DNA from: Liolophura sinensis
Taxonomy: Eukaryota > Mollusca > Polyplacophora > Chitonida > Chitonidae
Assembly (NCBI RefSeq): GCF_032854445.1
Contig: NC_088306.1
Location: 18,821,764 to 18,885,763, forward strand
Reading direction: 5' to 3'
Length of the DNA stretch: 64,000 nucleotides
Positions 21,516 to 32,217 of the stretch are shown piece by piece (within the stretch, counting starts at the first letter, position 1; each line of letters starts with the position of its first letter). Made by a program: the position numbers and the translations under genes. The notes under the pieces are model-generated. The model saw nothing but the letters and a program-made list of their open reading frames with translations. It ran no database searches and was not told the DNA's origin.

Positions 21516-21814
21516 TGATTCCAGTTGGATAACTACTGTTCGATACGTCACGATGTAGTAAGAGAAACGTTTGTAGGGGTGATCCCCCTTGGTAAGACCC
21601 TCTTCTGTAGACTCTAAAGGGATCGATTTCTGGTACGATCAGCACTTTTTTTGCCACTGTGTTGTTTTCACGAAATTATGATGTTTATTCTGTTTTTTTT
21701 GTGATTTTCTACCTCTCAGTCAGAATAAGGAACGACATCGGTGCGCGTGTATAAGTATGAAACAACAACCGATGTTTTCAGCGTTAAATTTTGTGTGCAC
21801 GAAATCCAATAACG

Positions 21815-22180
21815 AAAACTGGTCGCTTGTTAGCCCCGAAAGACTCCAACTCCTTTTCTTATACTGGCCTAGCGTCGATAGTCTCGACGCTAACATTGTT
21901 AATTTCGTACTCAACGAAGGCCCAGGCCGATTTTCGGAGCCTTCATGGCTATAATAAAACTATTCTAAACCGAGTAGGGACGTAAGGTTGCGGTGCGGAA
22001 AACAGGTCTCTAAGTTGGTGTCTTACTTGCGCGAGACTTGTTCAGTAACAAAGACAATCTGCCTGGACCTTCGTTGAGTACAAAATTAACATTGTATGCG
22101 TCGAGACTCCAACGACGCTAGGGAAATATAAGAAAAAGAGTTGGAGTCTTTCGGGGATAGTCGTTCGTTAGCCAAATAAA
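21815..22180. mobile_element. Fold-back element, arms about 110-130 bp
   Basis: Left arm includes cccgaaagactccaactcct, cctagcgtcg and cgtactcaacgaaggcccag; the right arm carries the complements (ctggaccttcgttgagtaca, cgacgctagg, agttggagtctttcggggat). The spacer is about 110-120 bp. No coding frame. The arms differ at several positions, so this is not an assembly palindrome. Confidence 0.75.
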
Positions 22181-22249
22181 TTAGAACATTTTATGCTAAC
22201 GATATAACATTTGCATAAAACGTTTAATCAATTAGGCTAGCCTACATCT

Positions 22250-22460
22250 AAATCAGCATTTCGTATATGCAAGTCCGCATTCCATATATGCAAGTCAGCT
22301 GTCCATATTATATCCATTCCATATGCATTAGAATGTTTTTCATTTCACATGTCTGCATACTTTGTATAGTAATCTGCATTCCATATATAGAAATATGCAT
22401 TCCATGTATACAAGTTTGCATTCCTTATATACAAGTTTGCATTCCATGTTTATGTGTTTG
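22250..22460. repeat. About 20-bp degenerate tandem repeat
   Basis: Repeats of gcattccatatatacaagtt-like units (for example near 22,278, 22,376, 22,398, 22,418 and 22,438). They are degenerate and AT-rich. Confidence 0.65.
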
Positions 22461-22469
22461 CATTAAACA

Positions 22470-23320
22470 GAACTGTATAATCTTTTAAATTTGCACTCCA
22501 CATATATACAAAACAGATTGCATTTATATGTTGGGTTTATCGACTGTTTCTTAATTTTTTATTTTATTTTACTGTTTAGGTCCTTGAAGAAAAATAGCCA
22601 AATCTGAGTGTTTGGGTGACAGATTTATGCAGGTCAGTCACCTTTGAATACGATGAAGAAATCCATTCCGAGAAAGCAAACCTAAATGGAGTTATGATGA
22701 TAGAGTGAAGCAATGGATAGACATTTGAAGAGGTGTCATTTTTTTTTCATAAACTTGTAAGTTTAATTGTTTAGTGTGGGAACTGTGGAAAGGCTTTAAT
22801 GTTTGTGTAATTTCACTTATATTTATAGATTCACTATTGTTTATGTTCAGTGTGTTTTTTATTGTTCAAAATTTAAACACGTCTTCCAGTGTCTAGTATA
22901 TTGCAGAATGTCATAGATATCTGAACTTCATTCATGCTTCCGTCATCACCTTATATCAATATACATTTTTGGAAATACTTTATTTTTTCATTCAAATTCC
23001 AAGATTAACTGCCTAGAAAGGAAGGGAGCTGGCTCTTCTCAGATTTCTCCACCCTATGAAACTCTCACTAGTACTACCTATCCAAAATGCTTTCACCAAA
23101 TAAAGATTTCTGGGAGTGAGGCATAACTCATAGAGCGAGTTTTGTGACTCCTAATCACATGGCACTCAGGGTATCGCTGTGAGTTCAGTCCCGGTCATGG
23201 ACAAGCGATTTCTACATTCTCATCTTATAGTTCATATTTGTAGAACAGTTGTGATAATAAATGATCGTTGACACTTGTGTGGCTATATATGGCTTTACCC
23301 TCCTGTTCACATAGACCACT
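22470..23320. other. AT-rich intergenic stretch, no gene seen
   Basis: No open frame, repeat or RNA gene that I can support. Confidence 0.4.
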
Positions 23321-23325
23321 TGAAT

Positions 23326-23670
23326 GGCCTAATGGTTAGAGCGCCCGCCTCAAAGTCGGGAGACCCGGGATAAAACCTGGGTTGGGTCATACCAAAGACT
23401 TTATAAGTGGTACTTGTTGCTGCCTCGCTTTGTGCTCAGCACTGAGAGGTTAATGCAAGGAAATGGTGCCAGAATAATGTGACTGGGTGGGGTGTCATGT
23501 CTGGTGTCTTCGGCATGATACTTCAGTGATGGCAGCACTTTGGCGGCATGGAGCCCTGCCACAATAAGACACAGTATATGTACAAACACCTAATGACTCC
23601 TCCTCGTCATATGGCTAAAAAATTGTTAAGTATGACGATAAACCCCAAGCATTCATTCAGTCATTCTTTC
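23326..23670 (+). mobile_element. SINE family C, full length
   Basis: tRNA-like head (tggcctaatggttagagcgc, then ggataaaacctgggttggg near the B-box position), a body (tgtcatgtctggtgtcttcg, gatacttcagtgatggcagc) and the shared 3' core (catatggctaaaaaattgtt, aagtatgacgataaacccca) ending in an (ATTC)n-like tail. Confidence 0.8.
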
Positions 23671-23835
23671 CTTCCTCTCCACTTGAGACCAATTTTCTTT
23701 CTTCCCCAATATGACATGTTTACCTATATGTGACACATTTGGATGTTTGCCAGTAATTTGCCAAAGATTTATGGTTTAACCCAGGCACTCCAGTTTCCTC
23801 CACCTATAAAAATTGCATGCTAAGCCATCATATTA

Positions 23836-24019
23836 GTGTCCAGCTCATGCTGGCTTCCTCTTCTTTTGTAAATGGGTAGGTGTAGCAGCAAACCTGCAGA
23901 TGGTTGTGGGTTTCTTTTGCACAGGTTTCCTCCCATCGTAATGTTGGTCACTTTCGTATAAGTAAAATATTCTTCAGTACAGAGTAAAGCAGTATTTAAA
24001 TAAAATAAATAAATAAATA
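23836..24019 (+). mobile_element. SINE family A, 5'-truncated
   Basis: Starts at cagctcatgctggcttcctc and runs through the core to an (AAAT)n tail. A further orphan core-and-tail fragment (ttcttgactactgcataaaa) lies at about 24,160-24,200. Confidence 0.75.
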
Positions 24020-24544
24020 TAAGGAAAACATTCTGGAGATTTGCAAGATTAAAGGACAATGATTTTCCTAGCATTTTGAAGGACTGGAATTTCAGTTTTA
24101 AATATTAACTCTATGTTGTGTTGGCTGAGTGGAAGATCATCCACCTCATGGGCAGGATATTCTTGACTACTGCATAAAACACTAATCAAATAAATAAATG
24201 GTCAAAATAAAAATAAATCATGGTCAGGAGGTCAGAGGTTTAATCCCAAGTCTGCTTATACCCAAGACGATTACAATCAACAATCTTTGTATTACAAATC
24301 TCGCTGTCTGACTGCAGCTTAACTTCATTAGACTGGGACAATGGGTTCATAATATATGTCGAAATTCAAACACAGCTAAAATTAAAATGTTTTGCTCTAG
24401 TAATTTCAAAATTTGTACACTGATGCTTTACTGCAAAACATTGTACCAACCATAGTTTGAATTCTTTCCTGTTCTGAGTTTGGCTTTTAAAGCACATGTC
24501 CTTTTTATAACATGTCAGTGTTGCTACTTGAGCAACTGGAAATA

Positions 24545-24766
24545 AGGTCTCTCACCAATGCGGCCGCTGTGAGTTCAAGTCCAACTTATGCTGGCATCCT
24601 CTCCGGCCGTAAGTGGGAAGGTCTGCCAGCAACCTGCAGATGGTCGTGGGTTTCCGCCGGGCTGTGCCCGGTTTCCACCCACCATAATGCTGGCCGTCGT
24701 CGTATAAGTGAAAAATTCTTGAGTACGGCGTAAAACACCAATCAAATAAATAAATAAATATAATGA
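24545..24766 (+). mobile_element. SINE family A, partial head
   Basis: From ctcaccaatgcggccgctgt and gagttcaagtccaacttatg to cggcgtaaaacaccaatcaa and (AAAT)n. The A-box part is missing. Confidence 0.85.
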
Positions 24767-24769
24767 AAC

Positions 24770-26150
24770 CGCAGACAAATACTGAGTTTCCCCTAAAGTT
24801 TGGTGTGTCTAAATTAACTTACACAAGCACGTAAAGGTCTTAAAATGATACTTTTTGTACCAACATTAAAGTTATTCTGATCAGAAATTAAACTAACTTT
24901 ACGTAAAACTCCTAAGTGGCTCTGCAAGGTTGATGAATCAGTTAGAATCTAGCAGAATGTTCCACTTCAGAAAAGTTAAACATCAGGTGAAAAATAGTAG
25001 TGAGATTATTTTTTATACATTCACCTTTGGATACTGAGAATTATTAAACGCGCATGGTTGCCTTGCCTGTCTCACATTTACACCTACATGTAGTTTTTAA
25101 GTGTTTGAGTATAAAATGCCCTTTGAAGTCCCCAGTGCATGCAAAATGACCAGTTTGGCAAAGGGTGTCGGTGTGTTCTGGCGACTTAGTGTACTCCAAT
25201 TTGACACCCTCTTTAAATTTCTGACAAACCGTGTAATCATTCACCCGTAAACTCCACCATAGTTCTCTTAGTGAAAAACCGCAGTTTCATTTATTAATTG
25301 TTTTAATACTGTTCTTGTAATACGAAATACTGCATCTCAGTGTAAAGTTTGTTCAGAATATAGGACGGACGGGTATAAGCCAGTCTATCTGATAACATGC
25401 AAATCTCGCTCTAAAGCGTGATTGCACCTTACATCCATGAATGCCATGCCCAAACCTTTGAGTTCAGCGTTAATGAGCAGTGAAATAAATAATGATGGTA
25501 TATAAAAAGAAAAAAGGTCGACATTGTGATATGTTGCAGATTCTTTCACAATGGCTGTGACACGTGTCATGCTTGTAGCCCTGGTGGAAAATGGAGCAAA
25601 TGTCCGTAGAAAGTAATTCAGGCCTAACCTCTGTAGTCTGTTCTTCATTGCAGCCTTCAACGTAGCGTTTTATGGGAATGCTAGCTATGTAGTGCGCGTG
25701 TATCGTAAGAGAACAGTTATCTATCCAGCTTGGACCCGAGGCTCCGTTATGGAGGAAAGTGAGGTATCCCATTCAAGCTGGTGCCCTCGCTGCTCAAGGT
25801 CTTCTCACAGACCACCAAATAACTATCCCCATCAGGTCGCGCTAGGTTTTCAGATTGCCGATTATGCCAGATCATAAACAGTCGGAATAAAACTGAGGTA
25901 AATTGAGATGAGGCGGGATTTCACAGGTAATACATGTGGTCATTTGCCAAACACCACTCTCGTCACTGCCCTGGTGGTATTATTCGCTGTGTTAAGAGTC
26001 TTCTACATTTTATCCACTATGAACCGATTAACTGTGCCTTGTTTAATTTGTTGACCAATTTTTTACGCTTTCCCATTGACGAAAGCGCGGCAAAAGAAAT
26101 ATCAACTTTCAGATAAGTGTTTGTTTTATGGTATTCTTCATTTTATATTC
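24770..26150. other. Intergenic region with unassigned open frames
   Basis: The stretch at 25,380-25,880 is open on both strands for 60-100 codons but shows no family I recognise. A plus-strand start near 25,551 (MAVTRVMLVALVENGANVRR) resembles one ankyrin-repeat end but stops at once. 25,888-26,010 is similar to 29,321-29,440 (both contain ctgaggtaaattga, then a cgtc-rich stretch), so part of this is repeat. Confidence 0.3.
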
Positions 26151-26413
26151 GGGGCCTCCGTGGCTCAGTCGGTTATCGCGCTAGAACAGCGTAATGACCC
26201 AGGAGTCTCTCACCAAGAGAGGTCGCTGTGAGTTCAAGTCCAGCTTATGCTGGCTTCCTCTCCGGCCGTACGTGGGAAGGTCTACCAACAACCTGCGATG
26301 GTCGTGGGTTTCCCCCGGACTGTGCCCGGTTTCCTCCCACCATAATGCTGGCCGCCATCGTATAAGTGAAATATTCTTGAGTACGGCGTAAAACACTAAT
26401 CAAATAAATAAAT
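26151..26413 (+). mobile_element. SINE family A, full length
   Basis: A good reference copy: head ggggcctccgtggctcagtc, B-box gagttcaagtccagc, middle gtgggaaggtctaccaacaa, core gagtacggcgtaaaacacta and tail (AAAT)n. Probable imperfect target-site duplication tcattt(t/c)atatt on both sides. Confidence 0.9.
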
Positions 26414-27094
26414 CATTTCATATTGAGCGAAATATTTTTGTTGTAACAAAAGCATTGGTATTTTTTAAGAATATTTAATATGTTAAATGGTTCAGAACAC
26501 CTCATAATACTGAAGTGCTAATAGACGCCGGTGCATCACGTTTCCGTGCATAGATTATGATAATCTAGACCTGATGGAAATTTCCCTTATACTGTTACGT
26601 AGTGTTTCTGATTGTATAGAAAACTTGTGTGGTTGCAGTGTTATCTGAAAGGTAGCAGGCTGTGATAAAACTGTGTATTGGTGTACCCAAAACAACAAGT
26701 ATAACATCATCAACCATGCATGTCTATGTTTACAGGTGCACTAATATAACCAGTCCACTTTGTATGTCAAACTTACCGCTGGGTCAAGGTTGACAATGGA
26801 ATGGTATGTATGGTGTGCGTTGTGTATTTGCGCAGGAGTTGTGAATGAACACACGGTGAACCGCCAGGTGGTACTCTGCCCTGTCCTATTGTGTTTACAG
26901 CCCACATCTGCATCCCATTAAATACAATTTTGATTTCTACAGGTGACGCTTCTGATGAACAGGCACTCGGGCTGAAACCTATCCATGCAGGTAGCCTACG
27001 TTTTTCTTTGTTCTGCAGGCTTTACGGGTAATTCGTGTGAAGTGTCCCACGCAGGGGTGCGGCGGTACCGGCAGGCATGTGAACTGTTTATCTG

Positions 27095-28450
27095 ATGGCC
27101 ACCAACTTCTACTTCGGCAAGAAGACGGGTATACTGAAGTGTCGTGCAGGTCGCCATGTGAGAGTAAAGGACTTGTCGAGGACCGCTTTATGTCCAGCTA
27201 GAGTGGGAAAGGTTCTATTCTCTACAGCTGCACACAGGATGGGTAATCAAGGGTCTCAGGTGTGCATGACTGCTAATGAGGAGGTTGATACGCTTGTGCA
27301 CGATGCTTTGAAAAAGGGGAACGTAGAGTGTTTACGTCTCATCCTCAAATCTGGCTTTTCCGCCAACGCCGTGGTGATAGGAAATAGCCGTGGCCTTCAC
27401 ATCGCAGCTAGATACAATCAGCCAGAATGTATGGACGTCCTGCTGAAGATGGGCGCCAATCGGAATCTGCCGGATGGGTCCGGTGAAACTCCGCTGCACA
27501 TCGCTGCAGAGTGCGGCTCCAGGGACTGTGTGGACCTACTGATTAAGGCCAGGGTTCACCTCGAGTGTCGGGATATCTGGCAACGGACCCCGCTACTGAA
27601 GGCCGTTGTGAATCACCATTATACCATCGCCTCCATGTTAATGGCCGCGGGGGCAAGTGTCAACGCCGCGGACGATGATAAGAAGGTTCCGCTACACGTA
27701 GCCGCGAGCTACGGGAATTCTCGCGGCGTCAACGAACTCCTGGAGTGTGGTGGGGATATCGACTTCCAGGATCTGAACGGCAGAACTGCTCTGTACTTTG
27801 CGGTACTTTCGGGTCACAATCACATCGTTGCCAAGTTGATAAAACACGGTTGCAATGTGAACCTACGCCGACGAGAAGGGACAAATGCATTGTACCTGGC
27901 CGCCAAGAAACAGAACTTGAACTGTGTCCGGCAGTTGTTAGAGGCCGGTGCTGATACAGTTCACGTAGACCCTAGGAATTATCAGAATAGGGACGAATTG
28001 GTGAGGATAGCTATTCGCCAGCTAGGCTCTCAGGGAAAAACTCCACCGGACGCCTTTGAAATTCTGAACTTGACGATAACTGCCCACGGCCTTGTACCTG
28101 GACAGCAGCTAATGTCATCGGCGCTCACGCAGTACAAGAAGCAGCCGAACGGAGACATGCGATTGGTCATTCACCGCCTGATTTTGGCAGGGGGTGTGGT
28201 TAAAGTGCCGGACTCTGGAAATAACTCGCCGACCATTGGCTACCAAGAACTGCAAGAGGCGGTGTCAAAGTGGCAAATGGAGCACGGGATTGGTAATCCG
28301 AAAGCTCCGTCCACTCTGAAGGACGTTTGCCGGAGGATTATCAGAAGCTCGATCATGCATTCCTGTTCGGCAGGCAATGTCCTCTGCGCGTGTGATCGCT
28401 TACACCTTCCAAGGGCATTAAAAGAAATCATTTTATTGCAAAGACTATAA
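27095..28450 (+). CDS. Ankyrin repeat and SOCS box protein (ASB-like)
   Basis: An intact 451-codon frame in one exon, following an acceptor at 27,018 (ttctttgttctgcag). It has about six to eight ankyrin repeats between residues 60 and 290 (GETPLHIAAECGSRDCVDLL and KVPLHVAASYGNSRGVNELL are typical). A linker follows, and a C-terminal SOCS box (PSTLKDVCRRIIR ... LPRALKEIILLQRL). ASB proteins are substrate adaptors of Cullin-5 ubiquitin ligases: the BC box binds Elongin B/C and the ankyrins bind the target. ATG 27,095 is the first Met after an in-frame TAA in the exon. Met 27,239 (MGNQGSQ) is an alternative start just before the ankyrin domain and fits an N-myristoylation site. The ASB member is not determined. 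The frame is clean and GC-richer than its flanks. Confidence 0.9.
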   Translation: MATNFYFGKKTGILKCRAGRHVRVKDLSRTALCPARVGKVLFSTAAHRMGNQGSQVCMTANEEVDTLVHDALKKGNVECLRLILKSGFSANAVVIGNSRGLHIAARYNQPECMDVLLKMGANRNLPDGSGETPLHIAAECGSRDCVDLLIKARVHLECRDIWQRTPLLKAVVNHHYTIASMLMAAGASVNAADDDKKVPLHVAASYGNSRGVNELLECGGDIDFQDLNGRTALYFAVLSGHNHIVAKLIKHGCNVNLRRREGTNALYLAAKKQNLNCVRQLLEAGADTVHVDPRNYQNRDELVRIAIRQLGSQGKTPPDAFEILNLTITAHGLVPGQQLMSSALTQYKKQPNGDMRLVIHRLILAGGVVKVPDSGNNSPTIGYQELQEAVSKWQMEHGIGNPKAPSTLKDVCRRIIRSSIMHSCSAGNVLCACDRLHLPRALKEIILLQRL

Positions 28451-28496
28451 TTTTACCTGTATAAATAAGTGTTTAGTGGAAAAGAATATGTTGATC

Positions 28497-28499
<3 letters not shown>

Positions 28500-28532
<33 letters not shown>
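28500..28532. repeat. (TA)n microsatellite
   Basis: About 16 uninterrupted AT dinucleotides in the 3' flank of the ASB-like gene. Confidence 0.9.
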
Positions 28533-28534
<2 letters not shown>

Positions 28535-28892
28535 TCTCCTCTTTTGTGTTGAAGATTGTTATTTTTATATATTCAAAATTCTATGTGGCTTTTACATTTA
28601 CATAAATATGAATAGACTGTCTGTTTGTGAATCATGAAGTAGTAATGTGCACATTGGTGAAATTTTGTGGATGTGTACCTTTATATGTAATCATTGATCT
28701 GTTAACAACGAAAGTATTCTTGCCGCCGTCGTACATCGTTCAATATGGGGAATATGTGTTTTCGGTTATGTCTATTGTACTGCGTGTAACATAATGTAGG
28801 CGATACTGGATGCTCGTTGTTATGTGGGAAAACAAAGTGGTTAGCAATTCATCGCGGCGCACAGATCTAGTGACCTAGTTCAAATCACAGCC

Positions 28893-29043
28893 GTAGGTGG
28901 GACGGTTTGCAGCAACCAGTGAATGGTCTGGGTTTGGCCTTTGTTCGGTAGCCTCCCACCATAATGCTGGCCGCCGCCGTATAAGTGAAAATATTCTTGA
29001 GTACGGTGTAAAACATCAATCAATCAAATGAATAAATAAATAT
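28893..29043 (+). mobile_element. SINE family A, 3' part, in the first array unit
   Basis: gggacggtttgcagcaacca, ccaccataatgctggccgcc and gagtacggtgtaaaacatca, then an (AAAT)n tail. Confidence 0.75.
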
Positions 29044-29579
29044 GAGAAAACTCTACAGAAGAATTTTCTAAAAAATTAAGTAAAATTAATATATAGTGAT
29101 GTTAATTGCAATATATCAGAGGTCATTAACGGGAATTAGAAGACTTATTAGAAGAATTAGAACGTTTTCGACAAGCTGACAACAAAATGCTATGTTTGAC
29201 TCCTAAGTACCAAAAACAAAATTCTTCACTGTATATTGCTTTTACCTAATTTTGCTTCAACCATGGTTCTATAGGGGGCGTGTAGTTTGCTACTATTTAA
29301 GCATTTACACGAACAGTTAAAATAAAACTCGGGCTGAGGTAAATTGATAGGAGGTGTTTCAACGGTTACGTGCGACAAGTTTGTCAACTATCATACTGTC
29401 GTCGCTACTCTGGTTTTTACTCTCTTTGCTGTACGTCTTTGATTATATCATATTTTGTTGGTTTTGATGGATGTTTCAGAACTAATATAGGTAGTCGTAG
29501 CTGATGGCATATTTTAGGCCAGACACTGTGCCCCAGATTTCAGTCTTCAGCTACAATTAGATGGTCAGATTTGTGTTGA

Positions 29580-29800
29580 ACCAGGGGCCTCTCCCCAATG
29601 GGGTCGCTGCGAGTTCAAGTCCGGCTCAAGTTGGCTTCCTCTCCGGCTGTACGTGGAAAGGTCTTACAGCAACCTGCGAATGATCGTGGTTTTCCCCTGG
29701 GCTGTGCCCGATTTCCTCCCACCAGCCTGCTGGCCGCTTTCGTATGAATAAAATATTCTTGAGAATGGCGTAAAACACCAAGAAAATAAAGAAATATGTA
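29580..29800 (+). mobile_element. SINE family A, partial
   Basis: Starts inside the head (ggggcctctccccaatgggg), with B-box gagttcaagtccggctcaag and core gagaatggcgtaaaacacca. It lies within the first array unit and is absent from the others, so it is either a later insertion or was lost elsewhere. Confidence 0.8.
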
Positions 29801-30284
29801 TCAAAGCTTGGTAACTCACTTATGGCTCTCTGGTTTCCTCGACCCATAAAACTAACAATCACCATGTGAGGGAAAAAAACATTTTGGGTGTGGTTGAAAA
29901 GGGTATTCTAAGCTTAAGTCATCATATGGAATCCAAGATTCGTTCTAGGTTTTAAATTCTACGAAAGATAGGGATGACAACTTGGCTTTGGCATATTCAC
30001 TGTAAACAGCTCACCATAAGATATAAATTTTACAGATTTAGTTGACTATTGTGAACCATGCATGGGTAACTCCGCCTATAACCGTAGCCACACCTGTCAA
30101 CTCTCTTTTTAACGATTAAAGAATAAAGGAATATATGAATGGTTCGTTAGTACGCAATATCCTGTGTAGGAAATAAACAAGGAAGGGAAATAAGCGTACT
30201 GAATAAGGCCATATTTAGCAAATCAATATATGGGGTATAGTAAACCGCTCCAGTAATAAGAAACCCCATGGGTGCGGGAGAGAG

Positions 30285-30650
30285 AGTGAGTGAGTGAGTG
30301 CTTGGGGTTTAACGTCGTACTCAACAATTTTTCAGTCATATGACGACGAAGGAATCTTTAGGGTGCATGTACATGTAACGTGCCTCCTTGTAGCAGGACG
30401 GATTTCCACCGCTCTTTTATTTAGTGCTGCTTCACTGAGACGACTTACCGAAGGCAAGTAAGCCGACCCGCCCGAGCCATTATACTGATACGGGTCAACC
30501 AGTCGTTGCACTATCCCCTTCATGCTGAACGCCAAGCGAGGAAGTTACAACTTCCTCTTTTAAAGTCTTAGGTGTGACTCGATCAAGGATTGATCCTGGA
30601 TCTACCGGTCCCGAAGTGGACGCTCTACCAACTGTGCTATCCGGGCCGGT
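30285..30650 (-). mobile_element. SINE family B, full length, about 10-bp TSD
   Basis: Nearly identical to the nested copy at 17.5 kb. cgggagagag flanks it at 30,275-30,284 and 30,651-30,660. It interrupts the first array unit; units 2 and 4 have the empty site, for example 'gcgggagagagagggacg' near 37,117. Confidence 0.9.
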
Positions 30651-31066
30651 CGGGAGAGAGAAAGAGACGTGGGGGAGGGGCTGGGGGGGGGGGGATAATC
30701 AGTTAAACATTTGCTCATTATACGTGGCACAGAAATTAGTGTCCGAATGTCGAATAAATTGATTATAGTTGCAATGTGACTTGTGAAAAAAGTATGGGTA
30801 TTCTAAATATCTCATGATGATCTATAAATTTTTATTTGAATTAATTAAGGTGAAGTACGATTTCTCCATATATGATGCAACCACGAAGCAATAACGTCTC
30901 ACTCTTTTACCTTATTGGAGGTGTGAAGAGGTCTGTCTATAGCTCTATTTAGTGAACTTTAATCCGACCCCCAGCTGTGACGATGTCAACACCATGTGAA
31001 TGCACATGGCGACAGCATGAGTGAATCCCCTTATAAGAATCATAATGAAAATAGCGTATTCGTAAT

Positions 31067-31139
31067 GGGGGGCTAGCTCACATGGTAGAGCGCTCGCTTT
31101 GCATGCGAGAGGTACCGGGATCGATGCCCGGGCTTTCCA
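31067..31139 (+). tRNA. tRNA-Ala(TGC)-like gene, copy 1
   Basis: 73 nt folding as a cloverleaf: acceptor GGGGGGC/GCTTTCC with G3:T70, D arm GCTC-ACATGGTA-GAGC, anticodon arm CTCGC-TTTGCAT-GCGAG (anticodon TGC), T arm CCGGG-ATCGATG-CCCGG, discriminator A73. G3:U70 and A73 are the alanine identity elements. Unusual points: three G:T pairs in the acceptor stem, C15, and A54 in place of the invariant T54 in the T-loop/B-box. A T-run (tcttttttttt) follows at once, fitting Pol III termination. It could also be a tRNA-derived repeat. Confidence 0.75.
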
Positions 31140-31142
31140 GTC

Positions 31143-31540
31143 TTTTTTTTTATTTAAAAAAAAAAGCCAAACAATAAAAATGTCCGTCGAGAAGAACAAT
31201 ATGTATGTATGTATGCTTTGAGGCTTTACGCCGGACTTAACAATTTTTCTATCATATGACGACGAAGAGTCGTTAGGTGTGTGCATATACTGTGTCTTCA
31301 TCCTCATATCATACCAAAGACACCAGACATTACACCCAATTTTTTTTTTATTTAAAAAAAAAACAGCCAAACAATAAAAATGTCCGTCGAGAAGAACAAT
31401 ATGTATGTATGTATGCTTTGAGGCTTTACGCCGAACTTAACAATTTTTCTATCATATGACGACGAAGAGTCGTTAGGTGTGGGTGCATGTACTGTGTCTT
31501 CATGTGGTAGGGCTCATTTCATACCGAAGACACCAGACAT
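31143..31540. repeat. 200-bp tandem duplication downstream of tRNA copy 1
   Basis: The block with gccaaacaataaaaatgtcc and atgtatgtatgtatgctttg occurs at about 31,166 and again at about 31,366. It contains the reverse-oriented SINE family C-type core (cttaacaatttttctatcat). Other units have only one copy. Confidence 0.85.
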
Positions 31541-31959
31541 GACACCCAACAAAATCACATTATACCAGTCCTGTTTCATTGGCCTAACCTTTCAGTGCAG
31601 AGCGCCAAGAGGTAGCAAAAGATTTCTGCTTCCTAAGTTAAGCGTCCAAACAGACATTCGTTAACCATTCATAACTATCATCAACCATAATTTACATTCA
31701 GAATTAATAATCGCAGACCAATTTTCAGTTCAACACAATCTATCAAAAAACTAAAATCAAAAGGTTACAAATTTAGTCCTGTTACAACGCTGGAACAAGA
31801 CTGTTACAATATCCATCATTAAAGATGCTTCAGGTTTCACAAAGGAATGTTGGAATAAGCTGATCTAGATAATAATTGTTTGTTTTCTGAGCCTCTGTTG
31901 ATCAAAGAAAATTCCTCTGAATAACTTATATTTATGGACATTTTCTTATTTAGCGGTTA

Positions 31960-32217
31960 GGGGTCTCCGTGACCGAGGTGGTAAGCGTTCTAGCGCGGCG
32001 CAATGAGCCACGAGCCCCTCACCAAGGCGGTCGCTGTGAGTTCTAGTCCAACTCATGCTGGCTTGTTCTCTGGCCGTACGTGGGAAGGTCTACAGCAACC
32101 TGCGGATGGTCTTGGTTTGCCTCTGCCCGGTTTCCTTCCACCATAATGCTTTCCGCCGTCGTACAGGTGAATATTCTTGAATGTGCGGCGTAAAACACCA
32201 ATCAAATAAATCAATAT
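31960..32217 (+). mobile_element. SINE family A, unit 2 of the array
   Basis: Head ggggtctccgtgaccgaggt, B-box-like gagttctagtccaactcatg, core gcggcgtaaaacaccaatca. Orthologous copies start the next three units (34,225-34,436; 35,975-36,232; 38,274-38,528). The copy in unit 3 has a deletion in the middle region. Confidence 0.85.

Noticed and set aside
27745-27954. Second frame inside the ASB-like gene
   Set aside because: Shadow of the GC-rich coding exon in another frame.
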